From Cardiocondyla obscurior (taxonomy: Eukaryota; Arthropoda; Insecta; Hymenoptera; Formicidae), in the NCBI RefSeq assembly GCF_019399895.1, contig NC_091864.1:722001-786000 (forward strand): a stretch of 64,000 bases of DNA. The letters are read 5' to 3'. Numbering within the stretch: position 1 is the first letter of the stretch; each line of letters begins with the position of its first letter. Position numbers and translations under genes: made by a program. The notes beneath the pieces are model-generated. The model ran no database searches and was not told where the DNA came from. It worked only from the letters and a program-made list of their open reading frames with translations. This document shows, piece by piece, positions 1-12,500 of the stretch.

Positions 1-913
1 GGTGATTCCGCGCGTGTTTCGCGTCGTCGAGGAGATGAGAAAACTGACGAAGGATCCCGTTCTCAAGTATCGAATATCCGCGACGTCTTGAATTCTAATT
101 CGCGTTCGAGTCCGCTGGGCGTCGAAGAATTTATGTTTTTATATTAACAAATTATTCACTCGCCCGGTGAAACGTATATCTTTTTTTTTTTCCTTTTACG
201 CGTATCGAGCTTGATGAGCCTCTTTGATCGCAATTATTAATAATGCGCTTAACCGTGAGCGCTATATTAATTTGCTGAAAAGTGACCTTTTCCATTACGC
301 GAAAATTACATACATATGAAACGTATTTGAGGAATCGAATAAAAGCGTTATTGATCGAGCGGTGTTCAGGGAATAACGTTACATTGACATTTGTTGGAAC
401 ACGATACTGTGGCTCTTTTGCATCATTCCATACAGAATGTGTGAAATGCAGACGAGAGATAACAAGCAAAAATGTTTTATCTGCTTTATCGCGTTGATCG
501 TATACAAAAGGATTGCCTTTCTAGACGACAGGTTTTATTTCTTAAACAATGTTTTCCTATTTCTCGAATAAACTCGCGCTGCATTAATACCCGAATCCAC
601 GGCGCGCGTTATTTTAGTTAATTATACTTTAATGACAAGTGTCGTTAAGATAATTACGAGTAATTAAAGTAATTGAGAGACGGAAAACGGACGGTATTAA
701 ATACATTGCACATTAAATTTATTTTTCACTCGCTTATTTCGCCGTGCAAACGGAAAAGCGGGCAATTTATCCGTCGAAGGCCAGGAAGGGCGATTGACAT
801 GGGATCGAAATAATTAACGCGTTAAAGTCCTCATAGATCCGGGTAAAAAAAAAAAAAAAAAAGAAAAATACTCACATTTTCCTCGCTCGTGCTGCGGGAA
901 CGATTATCGGTTT

Positions 914-943
914 GCTCGTCGTCGTCGTTGTCGTCATCGTCGA
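914..943. repeat. TCG-rich imperfect trinucleotide repeat
   Basis: A run of imperfect TCG units, interrupted by TTG and TCA, lies within otherwise mixed sequence. One strand would read Ser or Arg runs and the other Asp-rich (DDDDN-like) runs, but the surrounding frame has no exon signals. I treat it as a short microsatellite. Confidence 0.6.
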
Positions 944-1082
944 GCAACAAGCTGAGTTTAATACCCCCTTCTCCGGTTAATGGCCGCCGCTTCCGGCACC
1001 ATTTTCGTCCTGAAAGCAGGAGCGCGGTCGTTCGACCATGCAGGCCTCGTCTCACGGGAGCCACCGACGTTTCAAAACGTCC

Positions 1083-1138
1083 GTACGTATTTACATCCCT
1101 CCAACCCTCGGTACGTATTTACATCCCGCCAGTCTTCC
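1083..1138. repeat. Two-copy tandem duplication, 28-base unit
   Basis: The unit starting at 1083 (GTACGTATTTACATCCC) is repeated directly at 1111. The first 17 bases are identical and the remainder is diverged. It looks like an old local slippage duplication. No function is visible. Confidence 0.75.
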
Positions 1139-3743
1139 CCGCCTCATCTGCAAAAGTAATACCGCTCTAGCTTTATCTCGAGGTGAATACGGTGAGTGGA
1201 GTAGCAAACGCACTAAAAAGAAACCGATGATATCGATCTGTTTTCCCTCCCCACGGTACGAGCTAGTTACTCGAGATGTTTCTTATATGTCAACTTACTG
1301 TCGCGTCGCGCGCTCAAATGTTACATGTTAAATCTCCCGTTCTCCTTGCTTTTTCGAGAGGAAAGAAAAAAAAAAAAAAAAGGGCGAAAGTCGCAATGGC
1401 AGAATCAATAGGGATGGAATTTTGGACGGCTATATAATGCATCAAATATTATCTCGCGCGGCCGTCGCTCATTTTGTATCGTGCTCTTTTTGTGTGTACT
1501 TTAAAAAATTATTGCGCCGGAGCCAGGTCATAATTTTATCACCCTGGTGCCATTTGTAGCTTCGCCATTTCACAGTTAAATACATTCTTAAAATTCTGTT
1601 TGACAGAACTTCATGTTTCTGGTTCACGGCGTAAATATTGCTATTTTCTTTTCCCTGGTATATCTTACGCTGCGATGTTTGCATGCTAGAGGAGCTCGAC
1701 GAAGGTATATTTTATTACTCTTTAGCAAATATTTATGTAACCAAGCGGAGATCCATTTGCATGATAACAGAGAAAATCTTCTGAAATAGCTCGAATAATA
1801 TCTTGGCCACAAGGACAAAGCCTCGGGCCATCCGGGCGAAGAAAGGGAAGAGAAAGAGCCAGGTATATCTTAGAGAGGATTTACTTGCGATTGTCTGGTC
1901 TTTGAAACGGGACTCGTACCTGTGTGACGGCTCGCGTACATTTTTTCTGCTCTTTTTTTTTTTTTTTTTTTTACCGCTTGCATATTTTTACGGCGAATTA
2001 AATTTCGGAAATTATTTACGAAGTAATTTTGCCGGAATAGAAACGCGATTTTTATCCGAAAATATTTCGCAATGCTTTTAGCCGGACGTTAAGTATACAA
2101 ACTTCCGTTTGGCATTTGAACAACGCTCGACGTCATATAAACCGTGAACAAACAGAAAATCGATTTATAACGGGGAAATTGGCTGATACAAAAGAGCTGG
2201 ATAAAATTCGTTTAATATCGCTGGACGGGAGCGGGGTAAAACTGCGAAACGGTTAATTGCGTGAAATTCGTGGAAATCCACTTTTCTTCTGTCGACGCGA
2301 TCGGGATGACAAAGACCTCTGGCGTGTTGCCACGACGCGACGGACGACTAAAGCGGAAGTTGTTAAACATTAATTATCATCCGAGAGCCGCCGCTTTATC
2401 TCCTTGCGTTAGCGCGCGTTTCTACTCATCGGGCGCGTTTTACCGTCGCGCCGGTCAAAGTACGTGTAAATGAAAATGTCGAGTGCTTGAATACCACCCG
2501 GCCAACAATTCGATACGATCGTGCAGATCGTTCTCAGTTTTTTTATCAGCCAATTCGATTCGCAACTATTCAAAAGGAAAAACGATGCGTTACTCCCTTC
2601 TATCGTAAAAGCCATTTCAGGCGTTGATAAATTTGATTTCTATTTAATTATAAAAAATTGCCGAACAGAAATCGTTATCTTTTGAACCAATTATTTTGTA
2701 GACAGATTACAGAATGTCAAAGAGGAACGACTTTCCTCCGGACTTCCTGAAATATCTGCGAGCTGAATATTAAAAATAAGTAACGAGAATGGCATTCTTA
2801 TAGTAATTTGTATATTATTTTTATAATTAAATTTTCGCGCAAATTGAATTGCAACTCGCTATTTAATTAACCTGATCCTCAAGTACAGGCGTATCTTGCG
2901 GTAATTATCGTACGCTTTTTTTTTTTCACGATGAGCGGCTGATTACTCATCAGAAAAATCGAAGTGCGGGCACTCTTAATCACGATAATTTTATTTGTAA
3001 AAACTTTCCAATCTCTGCTCGCGCATCTGAGTTTCGTGACAGCGACACGGTCGCGGGATGGACGGACGGCAAAACGGGATAGATGCCAGGGACGAAAGCA
3101 AGAAAAGAAATTATTACGGGAAACTTTCCACTCGATTATCTGCTGTCAAAGGCTTTCTAATTACGGGAGATAATTAGTCCCGAGCGTTCGGGATTTTCTT
3201 CGTCGGGGCTCACGATTAGGAAGCGATTATAGAGGTCTTTAAAAGCTATCTCTTTTAAGCCCATCCGCGAATCCTCGTTGTCGTTTCATGTGGGACATAA
3301 ATCCTATCAGCATTTACACCAGGGCACCGTGGACTCAAAAGACCTTTTCCGCGCAAGAGGGAAAAGGGTTTGTCATCAGGAGGAATATTACCGAGCCCTC
3401 GAATAGTCATTTCGAATTTTAACATTTTATCGAAACGCTTGGCGAAACGTAAAGTAAATTTCGAACATCACCCCATCCAATTTTTCGACATTATTAGCGA
3501 ACAGTCTACCGTCGCGAAATTTTAATTAATCGTAAAATAATCACTTTAAATTAGCCGTGCAATTTGTTTGGTTGATAAAAATGCGCTCATTAGCATAAAT
3601 GCGATCGCAAACGATGGCTTCAGAGATGCTCTCTATTCGAGGCTAATTAACAGGGAAATACATCGCAAGTGTAATAATTATTTTTAACGTAAATAACACG
3701 CGATACGAACAAGTTTTCATCTATATAAAATCCCTACATACTC

Positions 3744-3746
<3 letters not shown>

Positions 3747-3781
<35 letters not shown>
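3747..3781. repeat. TA dinucleotide microsatellite
   Basis: About 17 uninterrupted TA units lie in AT-rich noncoding sequence. The length suggests it would be polymorphic between individuals. Confidence 0.95.
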
Positions 3782-3785
<4 letters not shown>

Positions 3786-5443
3786 TTTCAATCATGCGCT
3801 CTCTGGAATTACGTTCGTTCTACATCTCTTTGTGGCGAATTATTCGACGTAATCCGACTTAGCGCGACTCGTTACATATTTATCAGCGTTGAACTGGATG
3901 GACGTGATGGGCACAGATTTTAATTGTTATTTTAATTGTTTGGCACAAATAATTTAAGGGGCCTATCAGAATGCAAAATTTACTTTACTTACGCCATCAT
4001 TTTGCCAGTTACATTACTTCCTCTCTGCTAATCAAACGTGCGACGAAGGTAATCGTATTTCGGTAATTTTTAAGGCGTGTCGGTTGAGTAAACGGTGCTC
4101 GGAATACAGCGCGAGGGTGTTAACGCTCTCGTGAAGCCTGCTCCGACACTTCTCACGGCTACGTTCAGCTAGGAAATCATAAGCGATAGCGGGATCGTAA
4201 CAATTAGCGATTCTCTTTGTGTATAGGGACTGGAAATATAATATTTCGGCGGCGTCTTCTAACTTCAAAATTCCGGGGAAGCTGTTTAATTGCGAAGTTC
4301 AACGAAACGCGCGCCGGGATCAACATAGTTACGGAAATAGTTACAGATATTCAGACGTCCTTTAAATTTCAACGGAGAAGCAACGTCTCTTATTTACGTT
4401 CGTATTTACCGGCATAATCGTATCCTAGCCTTAATTGCCTCCGGAATTTCTGTTTGTCTTAGCAATAAGAATCTGTCATGCGAATACACGAGTGTTTGCT
4501 CTCAGTTTACGATGTCCTGTTAATCAAATTTTGCGTATAACAGTTACTTTCGGATGTCGCGGTCCTGACGTATGCAGGGAGCGTTTGCTGTTTGCATATT
4601 TTATTGCGCGTTTAATTTTATTCAATCCAATTGTCAAGTTTGGCCAACTTTATTTTATTGCGGCGATGTTATCGCGTACACAATATCTGTTTATCCATTT
4701 ATTACCGTTCGCGTGTTACTCGCCGGTGTACTTTCCAATGCAAATGCATGCTAAAATCTTGTAGAAACCTTTCATAAAATGCGCGCGGTGTGAATTTGAT
4801 TGAATCGAGATAATTTCCTAATCTACGCGCGAATATATCGATGGCGTATATCGTGAAATTGCGTTTCCAGCAAAATAATTAAATTCGTGGGAACGTGCAA
4901 CGGCTATATTTCAGCCGATGCATCTCTCGCTCTGAAATTATTTCGTGCAACATTAAAAGTTGAATTAGATTAACTGGCTTTTTATTCCGGCTAGTTACTT
5001 CGACCCGAAATTATTTACGTGAATTTGAAAAGGATTTAAATTATTCTTCTATTTCTGCGCACCATAGAAATAATACCGCTCGTGATTTGCGCGCGTATAT
5101 CAATCTGCGGCTCGAACCTTTGCGGTCGGGTTGCCGGGGACTCGCGTGTGATGGCCCGCAAGTATGTTTCCTGAGCTTTAAAGCGCGATAGCACGGCGAG
5201 ATGAAACGCCGGTGACAAACGGAAGGCGGAATGCGCGAAGCAAACAGTCCAAGTTAAATTGGTTGACGAGAGAGATATACGGTTATGGAGCTGGATGATG
5301 TGGATGTATAACAAATTGACTGAAAGCATTATTACGAGATTGCAGAAACGATCTTACATTTATATTTCCCTTATTTTTTTCCGAACGATGCACCTGGCTT
5401 TTGTGATGCTTCTCGGTTTTTTCTCCATTTTCAACGAAACTTT

Positions 5444-5470
5444 TCTCTCTCTCTCTCTCTTTTTTTTTTC
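5444..5470. repeat. CT microsatellite running into a T tract
   Basis: CT repeats pass directly into a 10-base T run. They are followed within 15 bases by TTTCAG, so the region mimics a strong plus-strand splice acceptor. No donor or credible open frame follows, so only the repeat is annotated. Confidence 0.85.
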
Positions 5471-5569
5471 TTTCCCTTCTTTCAGCCTGTCTCTTTTTAT
5501 TCCAACTCCACCTCGCAGAGAACGTCGCGGTTCATTTCCATATTACCGCGGCGATATAATGGATTGCTT

Positions 5570-5607
5570 CTTTAATGAAACTGCGACCCTTTAATGAAAC
5601 CGCGAGC
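5570..5607. repeat. Two-copy tandem repeat, 19-base unit
   Basis: CTTTAATGAAACTGCGACC at 5570-5588 is followed at once by a second copy at 5589-5607 with two substitutions. It is a simple local duplication in noncoding sequence. Confidence 0.85.
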
Positions 5608-6231
5608 CTTATCAATGCGGAACACTATCGTGAAATTATGGCGGAATCGTCTGTCAAGAGATTACGCTCGACTTTGAATTTCTTATAAATATTTTTTTAT
5701 TTTAAGCAGATCGTTTTATCAGCAAATTTATACGTGTGGCGTTACGTTCAGTTAAAATATCTGTGAAATTAAATACGGCACAGTTTGTGCCACAAGGAAT
5801 TTACAAATTCTTATTATTGTTCCAACTTTTTTTTATCAATTTTACAGTACATTATTATTACGCAACGCGAAATGAACATTTACTCAATAATTGGTGTGGA
5901 ATTTATATTTTAATGCGTTTCTACTGGCAATTTGTTTCCATTTATTCCTCCTTTTTCCCCTCATTTGCGAGCGTCTTAGCGTTGACAAACGATAAGCTTC
6001 GTGGTATTACGATAAACTAATGACTTAGCAATCGCGAACCTCCGCGGTCGTTATGAATATTCAGGAAACAGATAGACGGGCTGCAAAAGGGAGCATCGGG
6101 ACATCAGGCACCGCGCCAGAGAAAAAAGACGTGCTTATTTCACGGTAGCACAGTCTCCGAAATTATTTCGAGAATATCGCCAAGATCTTTTTTTAATAAA
6201 CCACCCGAGTGGAAATTGTTTTTCACCGCTT

Positions 6232-6589
6232 ACTAGTCTACTGTTGTTTTCTGACCTTACGCAACGCTCGACTGCCGAATTTATCGGGCTGACCGGTTCC
6301 TGCCGCCCGCCGCGGTAGTGTGAGTACGTGCGTGTGTTTACGTCTGGCCGGCACCTTGCGCTCGAAATTTGTAAGGTGGAGGACGCGCGAGCGGCCGGCG
6401 GCGAGAACCGGTTTGCCCAGCGGATTCGACAGTCGAGCGTCGCGTAAAATCATCGGCCGGCAGGTCCTCGCATTCCAAGCTCGCATGGTGGAGGACGCGC
6501 GGGCGGCCGGCGGCGGGAACCGGTTCGCCCGGCTATTTCGGCAGTCGAGCGTTGCGTAAGGTCAAAACAAAACGCAACAGTAGACTAGT
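6232..6589. mobile_element. Small non-autonomous inverted-repeat element (MITE-like)
   Basis: The left end (from ACTAGTCTACTGTTG at 6232) is repeated in inverse orientation at the right end (CAACAGTAGACTAGT ending at 6589). The inverted similarity runs about 80 bases inward, through GACCTTACGCAACGCTCGAC and its complement. The inner half of the right arm also occurs as a direct copy: about 74 bases from 6375 recur at 6487, a 112-base period. One motif is thus present once inverted and twice direct. The element is about 358 bases, very CG-rich and has no transposase frame, so it would have to be moved by proteins made elsewhere. The ends are palindromic (ACTAGT), so a TA, CTAG or 6-base target duplication cannot be told apart. 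The superfamily is not assignable by eye. The inverted arms are certain; calling it a transposon is inference. Confidence 0.8.
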
Positions 6590-9500
6590 CGCGACGAAAA
6601 AAGTTTAGATATCTATTTACAAACATGGTCCGAGCTGGACAGTGATCAGACGACCGATACTAGACAGATTTTTGTTTCTTTATTTTAAAGTACCTCGCGT
6701 GATAGAAGTAAATCAAGTTTTCTTTTTATCTCAACATGATGCAGTCGAGAAACATATTTCTTAGATATTTAGAAAAATAAAAATAAGAAAAAAAGAGATT
6801 ATGTTTTATATATTTAATTTTTGAGGCTACCCCGTTTGCCGTTTTTACTTATATTTTTATACGCATTCTTCGAATAACGTAATCGATTTGCAACAATTAA
6901 TTTTTTTTTTTCTTAATTCAAGAACTTTTTTTCCCGTGCAATCAGCTACGACGCAACGTGATGCAATTCGACGCGGTTGCTGGACAGTGGTCAAAAGTTT
7001 TCGGGCAGATTTCGCCCGGCGACGAATCGGATTTCGTTCTATCACATTGCGCCCGAGTACGAGTTGCAAAATCGGGAATTTATTCGTCGCAATGGAATTT
7101 TCGGCGACGACGAATTTTGCGGATTATCCCACGACCGCGAAAGTTTCGCTCGTCGGTGTTGCCTCAGCTCTCTGTGTTTTTCTTTTTTTCCTTTTCATTT
7201 TTTATTTTTATGAATCACGCAAAATATAAAATGAGAAAATTCCACGAATATCTTTGACGTGTCGTTCAAAAATTTCCGACAACTTCCGCTACTAAAATCT
7301 ATATGTACTCGCGATATTTTATTGCGCCAGGCTTCTCGATTTGCGCGAACATCGTGAGGTGTTTAAAAAGATTATTTAAAGTTATGCAGATTAATTTTAA
7401 TTAGCAGCTCTCTTAGCGTACGTTGAAGATAAGAAAACATTGCCTTTTAACCCCGCCAATAATTAATGTAATTTCTATTCTTCGTTAAAACAGAAAATAA
7501 TTTCCACGCTAAGAATTCGTCAGAATTCACGTAGTTATATAATACGCTGTTATTTTCCTTTTGGTTGTAGAGAAATCTTTGGCAGTTTGTGAATCACAAT
7601 TAGATACACGTTCATGGTGCTGCATAAATTATGTTATTCGACAGCGTATTTAGCGCGCATTAATATCAAATGCAATTATATGCGACTATATATTAACGTT
7701 GCTAAACATTACATTGTATTAACTAAATAACGTGGAATTATCATGATTACAGAATTACATTCGACTAGCATTTATAGTATGCTTAGTGTCGCGCGATCTG
7801 CAGAACCGCTGTTTCCATAAATTCAACTTGAACAGAGTTCAGTTTAAAAATTACAAAATAAACCTATTCCGCGCAAAACCGTCGTGAAATTAAAACGAAA
7901 GCTATTCACGACAGTATTAATTTTGCGAATCTTCCGTTCCGATAATTTAATCCGGCCAAACGAAAGGGCGAATAAATGAATTCCGCAAATGGTGAATCAC
8001 TCGCAGCATCAATCTTTTCGCCGACTAACCCGCGTTATTTTTATTTTATTTGATTTTATTTTACTTTTTTTTTTTTTTAATACTCGATATTTCATAATAC
8101 AGTCGAACGATGGGTCTCGTCGTGCATACCTTCGCGGTTTTGTGATTTAAATTCATTGCGATGGATTTGGCGGAAGTAATAACGCAATGCCTGCAAGTAT
8201 ACGAGTGTTAAACTATATATTGTATAATATTTGCGTGCCAAACGAATTGCGTAGCGCGGGTGGGATCGCTGATGCGTATGAAACCGTCGAATTCGCAGCG
8301 TCATAATTGACGGCCGCCGAGATTACACGGATATCGCGAGATCGTGCCGCCGCGCCCTTTGATTCGCCCCGTAATTTGAAGAATGCGGCTTCGATGGCGG
8401 TTATTACGCCGCAAAATAGGCGCCGTTAATTAAAGCTGTGACTCCGGCACGATCGTTTTACTCGCGTGCGCGAACGTTCCACGAGAAACGATCGCACGAG
8501 GGATAGCTCCAGGCTCTCTCTATGCGACGTGACGCTTTCGCGCTCGCACCCGACAATAGGGTTGTAATCTCGTTTCACGTATCTCGTATCGTTGATGTAA
8601 AAACGCTCGAGCGTTTCAGGCGCGTTAAACGTTCGCCCCGACGCAACTTCGCGTCGTATTTTACGACGACACGGAAGGGAAATGGCCCGGCGAATAGTAT
8701 CTGAAATAATATCTGAGATGCTGACCCGCGCACGACCCGCATGATCCCACGCACTAAAACCGCGCCTGGCTGACTACTGGCTTTCCGCTGCCAATCGTAA
8801 CTCACGTAACTCGGGCCATCATCTCTAGCCGGCGCCAAACGACCGCAATTTCCAACATTGCACCTGCAGCAGAGGATACGCGACGGAGGAACAAGTGCAA
8901 CTATCCGGACATTCCTCATGTACCGTAATAGTTCAAAGGCCCGCGGCAAGCGGCTCGTCAATTATCCCGAACGACCGTGGAAAATAACCGCGCTACAGAT
9001 GCGCGCACGCGTTTCCGGAAAGTGGCAAACGCTCGGCCGAGTATCGAGCAGCGACCGTTTAACATTATGACGGACACTTTCAGCCGGCGATTTATGCGAT
9101 CTGAAAATTACTATCTACTATAGATTGCGTCGCGAAACCGCGCGCCTTCGATTTGTTGAACGATTAATTACGCCGACGGCGGCACTACTTTTGCCTTTAA
9201 AAGAAGGTGATTATTTATTCGAACAGTTTTACACGGTTTTTATTTTATTTTATTTTTTAATCGCGAAAGCGAATGTGAAATGAAACGAATTTTGCAATTG
9301 GAGAAAATCCAAATTACATTTGCGGAGTTTAAAAGAAAGCGCAAAGCGATTTCAGCCCGTTCTTGTTAAGCTACATGCAAATTTAGCGACTGAAGTTCGT
9401 GGATTTGAGAGGGTGAAGCGATCGACCTGAAGGGGGGGGGGAAAGAAAGGGGGCGCGAACCTTGCCGGACCAGCCAAGGAGAGCAAAAAGTAACACTAAT

Positions 9501-12500
9501 TACAAGGGTAGTCTCGCAAAAAACTGCAAATTCTGCTCCTTCTATGGAAAAACAAGAGTGAAATTCTACCCGCACGTTTTAAAGCGCAGATCGCCACAGG
9601 CAATTGTGGAAATATAATAATTGAGGGATATTCTATTTAGTAATAATTAAACGATAACGTAAACAGTACCGTTGTCAATTTTACCATTATATTAATAGAA
9701 GTACAAAGCGCTAAAGATCAAATATTGTAGGGCATTCATGTGATTGTTATACTATACTTTTCAGTCAGCGTTTAATGCGTTTTATTAAAATATTCAATTA
9801 TATTAATCATACGCTTCATAACTCCGCGATAAAATCATAATATCGCGCGATGTGTAATTACGAAAACATTTATTTTGATATTTTGCCGGATATCAATTAC
9901 AGAGATTTAATCGAATAAAAATATTAAGTCCTTTCACAGCATTTCCATTTTCCTATTTCGCGATCGACCCCCTTTAAATCCTTTGACAATTTTATTGCGC
10001 TGTAAAAAATTATAATGCGACAATATAATAATAAAATTTGATCGTAATCACAGTCTCTTTTGTTGCGTTTATTTTCCTTTCGTTCCTCAGCGCTTGTCCT
10101 TTTTTTTTTTTTTTTTTACGATTTGACGATCGAGTAAAATTGTAACGCACCGTCGGAGGAGCGACAATAAACTTGTAAAGAGAGCGAGCGTAACGATAAT
10201 TTTATCTTCATCCGCCGCGGAAATTCCGGCGCTCACAATCGTGAAATTCATTTGGGGTTTCTCTCTGTTTTCTAAATATCTTCCGGCCTCTCCCTTCTTT
10301 AGGGGCGGTTGATTCCTGGGAGTCCAACGGACGGTCGAAAGAGACCAGTCTCGTGGCAGCGTGGCCGCTACGGCCGCAGTTACTTTTCCTACACATCGTT
10401 TGCATACTATTTGTATAAGCAGCAATGCATATGCATGCGGCGGTGCATCTATTGCTGGAAAGGCAGCCGTTGCAATTGGGGCTTATTCGATGGGGTCGAG
10501 CGGATAAAGCGGTTATAATGGCGAGAAAGAGCGAGAAAGGCAGAGAGAGCGAGCGCGTTGTAATATTCCGTAATTAGCGTTAGCAAGCATCGCACAGACG
10601 CTCCCTCGACTCTCCGGCTATATATCGATACCGCGTGCGAGTGATAATGCGGACCTCGATAATAATTCGCTTACGATCTACCGAATTCGGGAATATCGAG
10701 AGTTTCGCGAAAGGGAAAAAAATCTACGAGAAGATATAATTAGCTATCGCATAGTGCGCGATGCAGGAGGAAGAAGGAAAGAGAGCGCTGCACGAAATGA
10801 TCTCTGAATTCTCCTAACATCATCCTCGTTCACTGAACAGCGCATCATCAGATCGCGAGCCTATCATGCGTGAGACGACGACGGAAGCTCGAAGAGCCTT
10901 GTGTTATCGAGAGCCGATACCTGAAGGCAGCATCAAATCAGCTTTACGATATCCTACCTACGTACTCGTATGTCGATCGATGGGGATTCCCGGCATGGGT
11001 AGATACTCGTGCACGCGCTGTTCAAACCTTTGCCCGATGTGCTCGGCACAGATTCCCTCCGGGAGAACCGGGCCCCGACAACAATCTCCGCCGTCGTTTC
11101 ACGACATCCGGCAGACCGCTTCTTCATTTGGCGGCTTGCGCATCGCTCGAGTATCTCTCTAATAAAACTCGCGGTAGGGAATTACATCGGAGGATCGGCC
11201 CAATTCACTATACCGTTCTGATTTCACGTCTTTGCAATTTACAAAGTACATACGCTTTGCCATTATTTTATTTTTATTTAATTATACGTATATAAAATTA
11301 TTAAAAAAAATTTTTTTTTGCCAAGACAGCGCGAAATGATGCTCATGGAAACTTTTTTTTTATATTAATTTTTTTTTTTTCGTTAATAATATCTTCTTTG
11401 ATTCGTGACTACTACCCGGGAATGTCATACATATGTATGAGGATCGATACCGCTGCATTCTCGGCATCGCCGGCTGTACGCAAAAATGACGAAACGCGAC
11501 GGAATGATACGGCGAGGGCTTAGGCTGTCTCTCGTCGATGCTCTTAGCGTCGCGCGAAGAAGATTAAACGGGCACCGTGATAAAAGGCGAGACACGTACA
11601 GAGGTAACGCTACGAACGCAACGATCTATCTCAATAAACCTCACGACGTATCATCGGTCCAGGGGGTTAGAAGTAATTCCGAAGAAAACGAATGAGTGCT
11701 ATAACGAGAACGCTAGTTTTATTCCGTTTCTTCATCTCTCGTTTCGAAAGATCCACTGCGGGGTGTCTGTGTTCTCGAAGAAACCGATTTCTTTTCGATC
11801 AACCGTGAATTGAAAAAAGAAGGTGTAAATACGGAGGCGCGGCGGAGGCTGCAGCGTGAACGAGAAAAGTTAACTAAAATTGAGGATGTATATAGCGTCT
11901 CACATATCTCGTAGTGGTAGCGGAGAAATAGAGAAAAAAAGAGAGAATGTATCTACACGTATCTTAGATTTGTATTTTTTTTTTATATTATCCACGCAGA
12001 TTCAACTTTGTAATTTTATTACGACGATACGTCAATTGTTTAAAGTTTTATTCAATCGGCGGTAACAGTGTTGCGTATACTGTACTTAGGATGTTTTTTT
12101 TTTTTTCCCTCCTCAGCGAAAGTTTCCCGAAAAGAGGAGACGTGGAGCTCTCAAACTTGCCTCGCCACTTCTTAAACCTTTAACCGGATCGAGCACTCGC
12201 TAGATTATCACGCTTTCACATCTTCCGTCGTCGACTATCCGCGGCAAGAGTAGAGTCTAATTTGAGACAGAGTCTCGAATCGGAACGCGCGCCTGTAACT
12301 GTAATAGCTGTGAGAGCACTCGCAGATCGCGAGCGGGCGAGGGAGTGATTTTCCACCGTAAGTCCGCTGGCAGTCACTTTAAAACTCCGCTTTCAAAAGT
12401 TTACAAGTTATTTAAGACATTCCGTCTCTCCTCGGCGCGATCGTTATTCTCCCGATATCGCTACGGATGTCGCATTGTCGCCGGCAGCGCGGCGGCTCTA

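Larger units (their letters stand above)
92..6231. other. Noncoding stretch, left part of window
   Basis: I see no supportable gene here. The sequence alternates AT-rich DNA with short CG-rich islands. It holds an 18-base A tract at 845-862, a TCG-rich run at 914-943, a small tandem duplication at 1083-1138, a TA microsatellite at 3747-3781 and a CT/T tract at 5444-5470. Open frames reach about 110 codons on both strands, but they overlap one another and none is bounded by a matching acceptor and donor. It is most likely intron or intergenic DNA. Confidence 0.55.

Noticed and set aside
5444..5485. CT/T tract followed by TTTCAG, resembling a strong plus-strand acceptor
   Set aside because: It is a microsatellite. 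The following frames stop within about 30 codons and no donor is found.
6888..7257. Three overlapping plus frames that all look protein-like
   Set aside because: At most one could be real, and none has splice sites or a domain. They serve as a warning that amino-acid appearance alone is weak evidence here.
10866..11295. Overlapping plus frames of 98 and 141 codons, one with a CTRCSNLCPMC pattern hinting at a zinc knuckle
   Set aside because: The cysteines lack the usual spacing and histidine/cysteine partners. The frames compete with each other and no exon boundary is visible.
12242..12360. CG-rich block ending in GTAAGT as a possible plus-strand first exon
   Set aside because: The exon side of the donor (ACC) is poor, and there is no promoter motif or partner acceptor.
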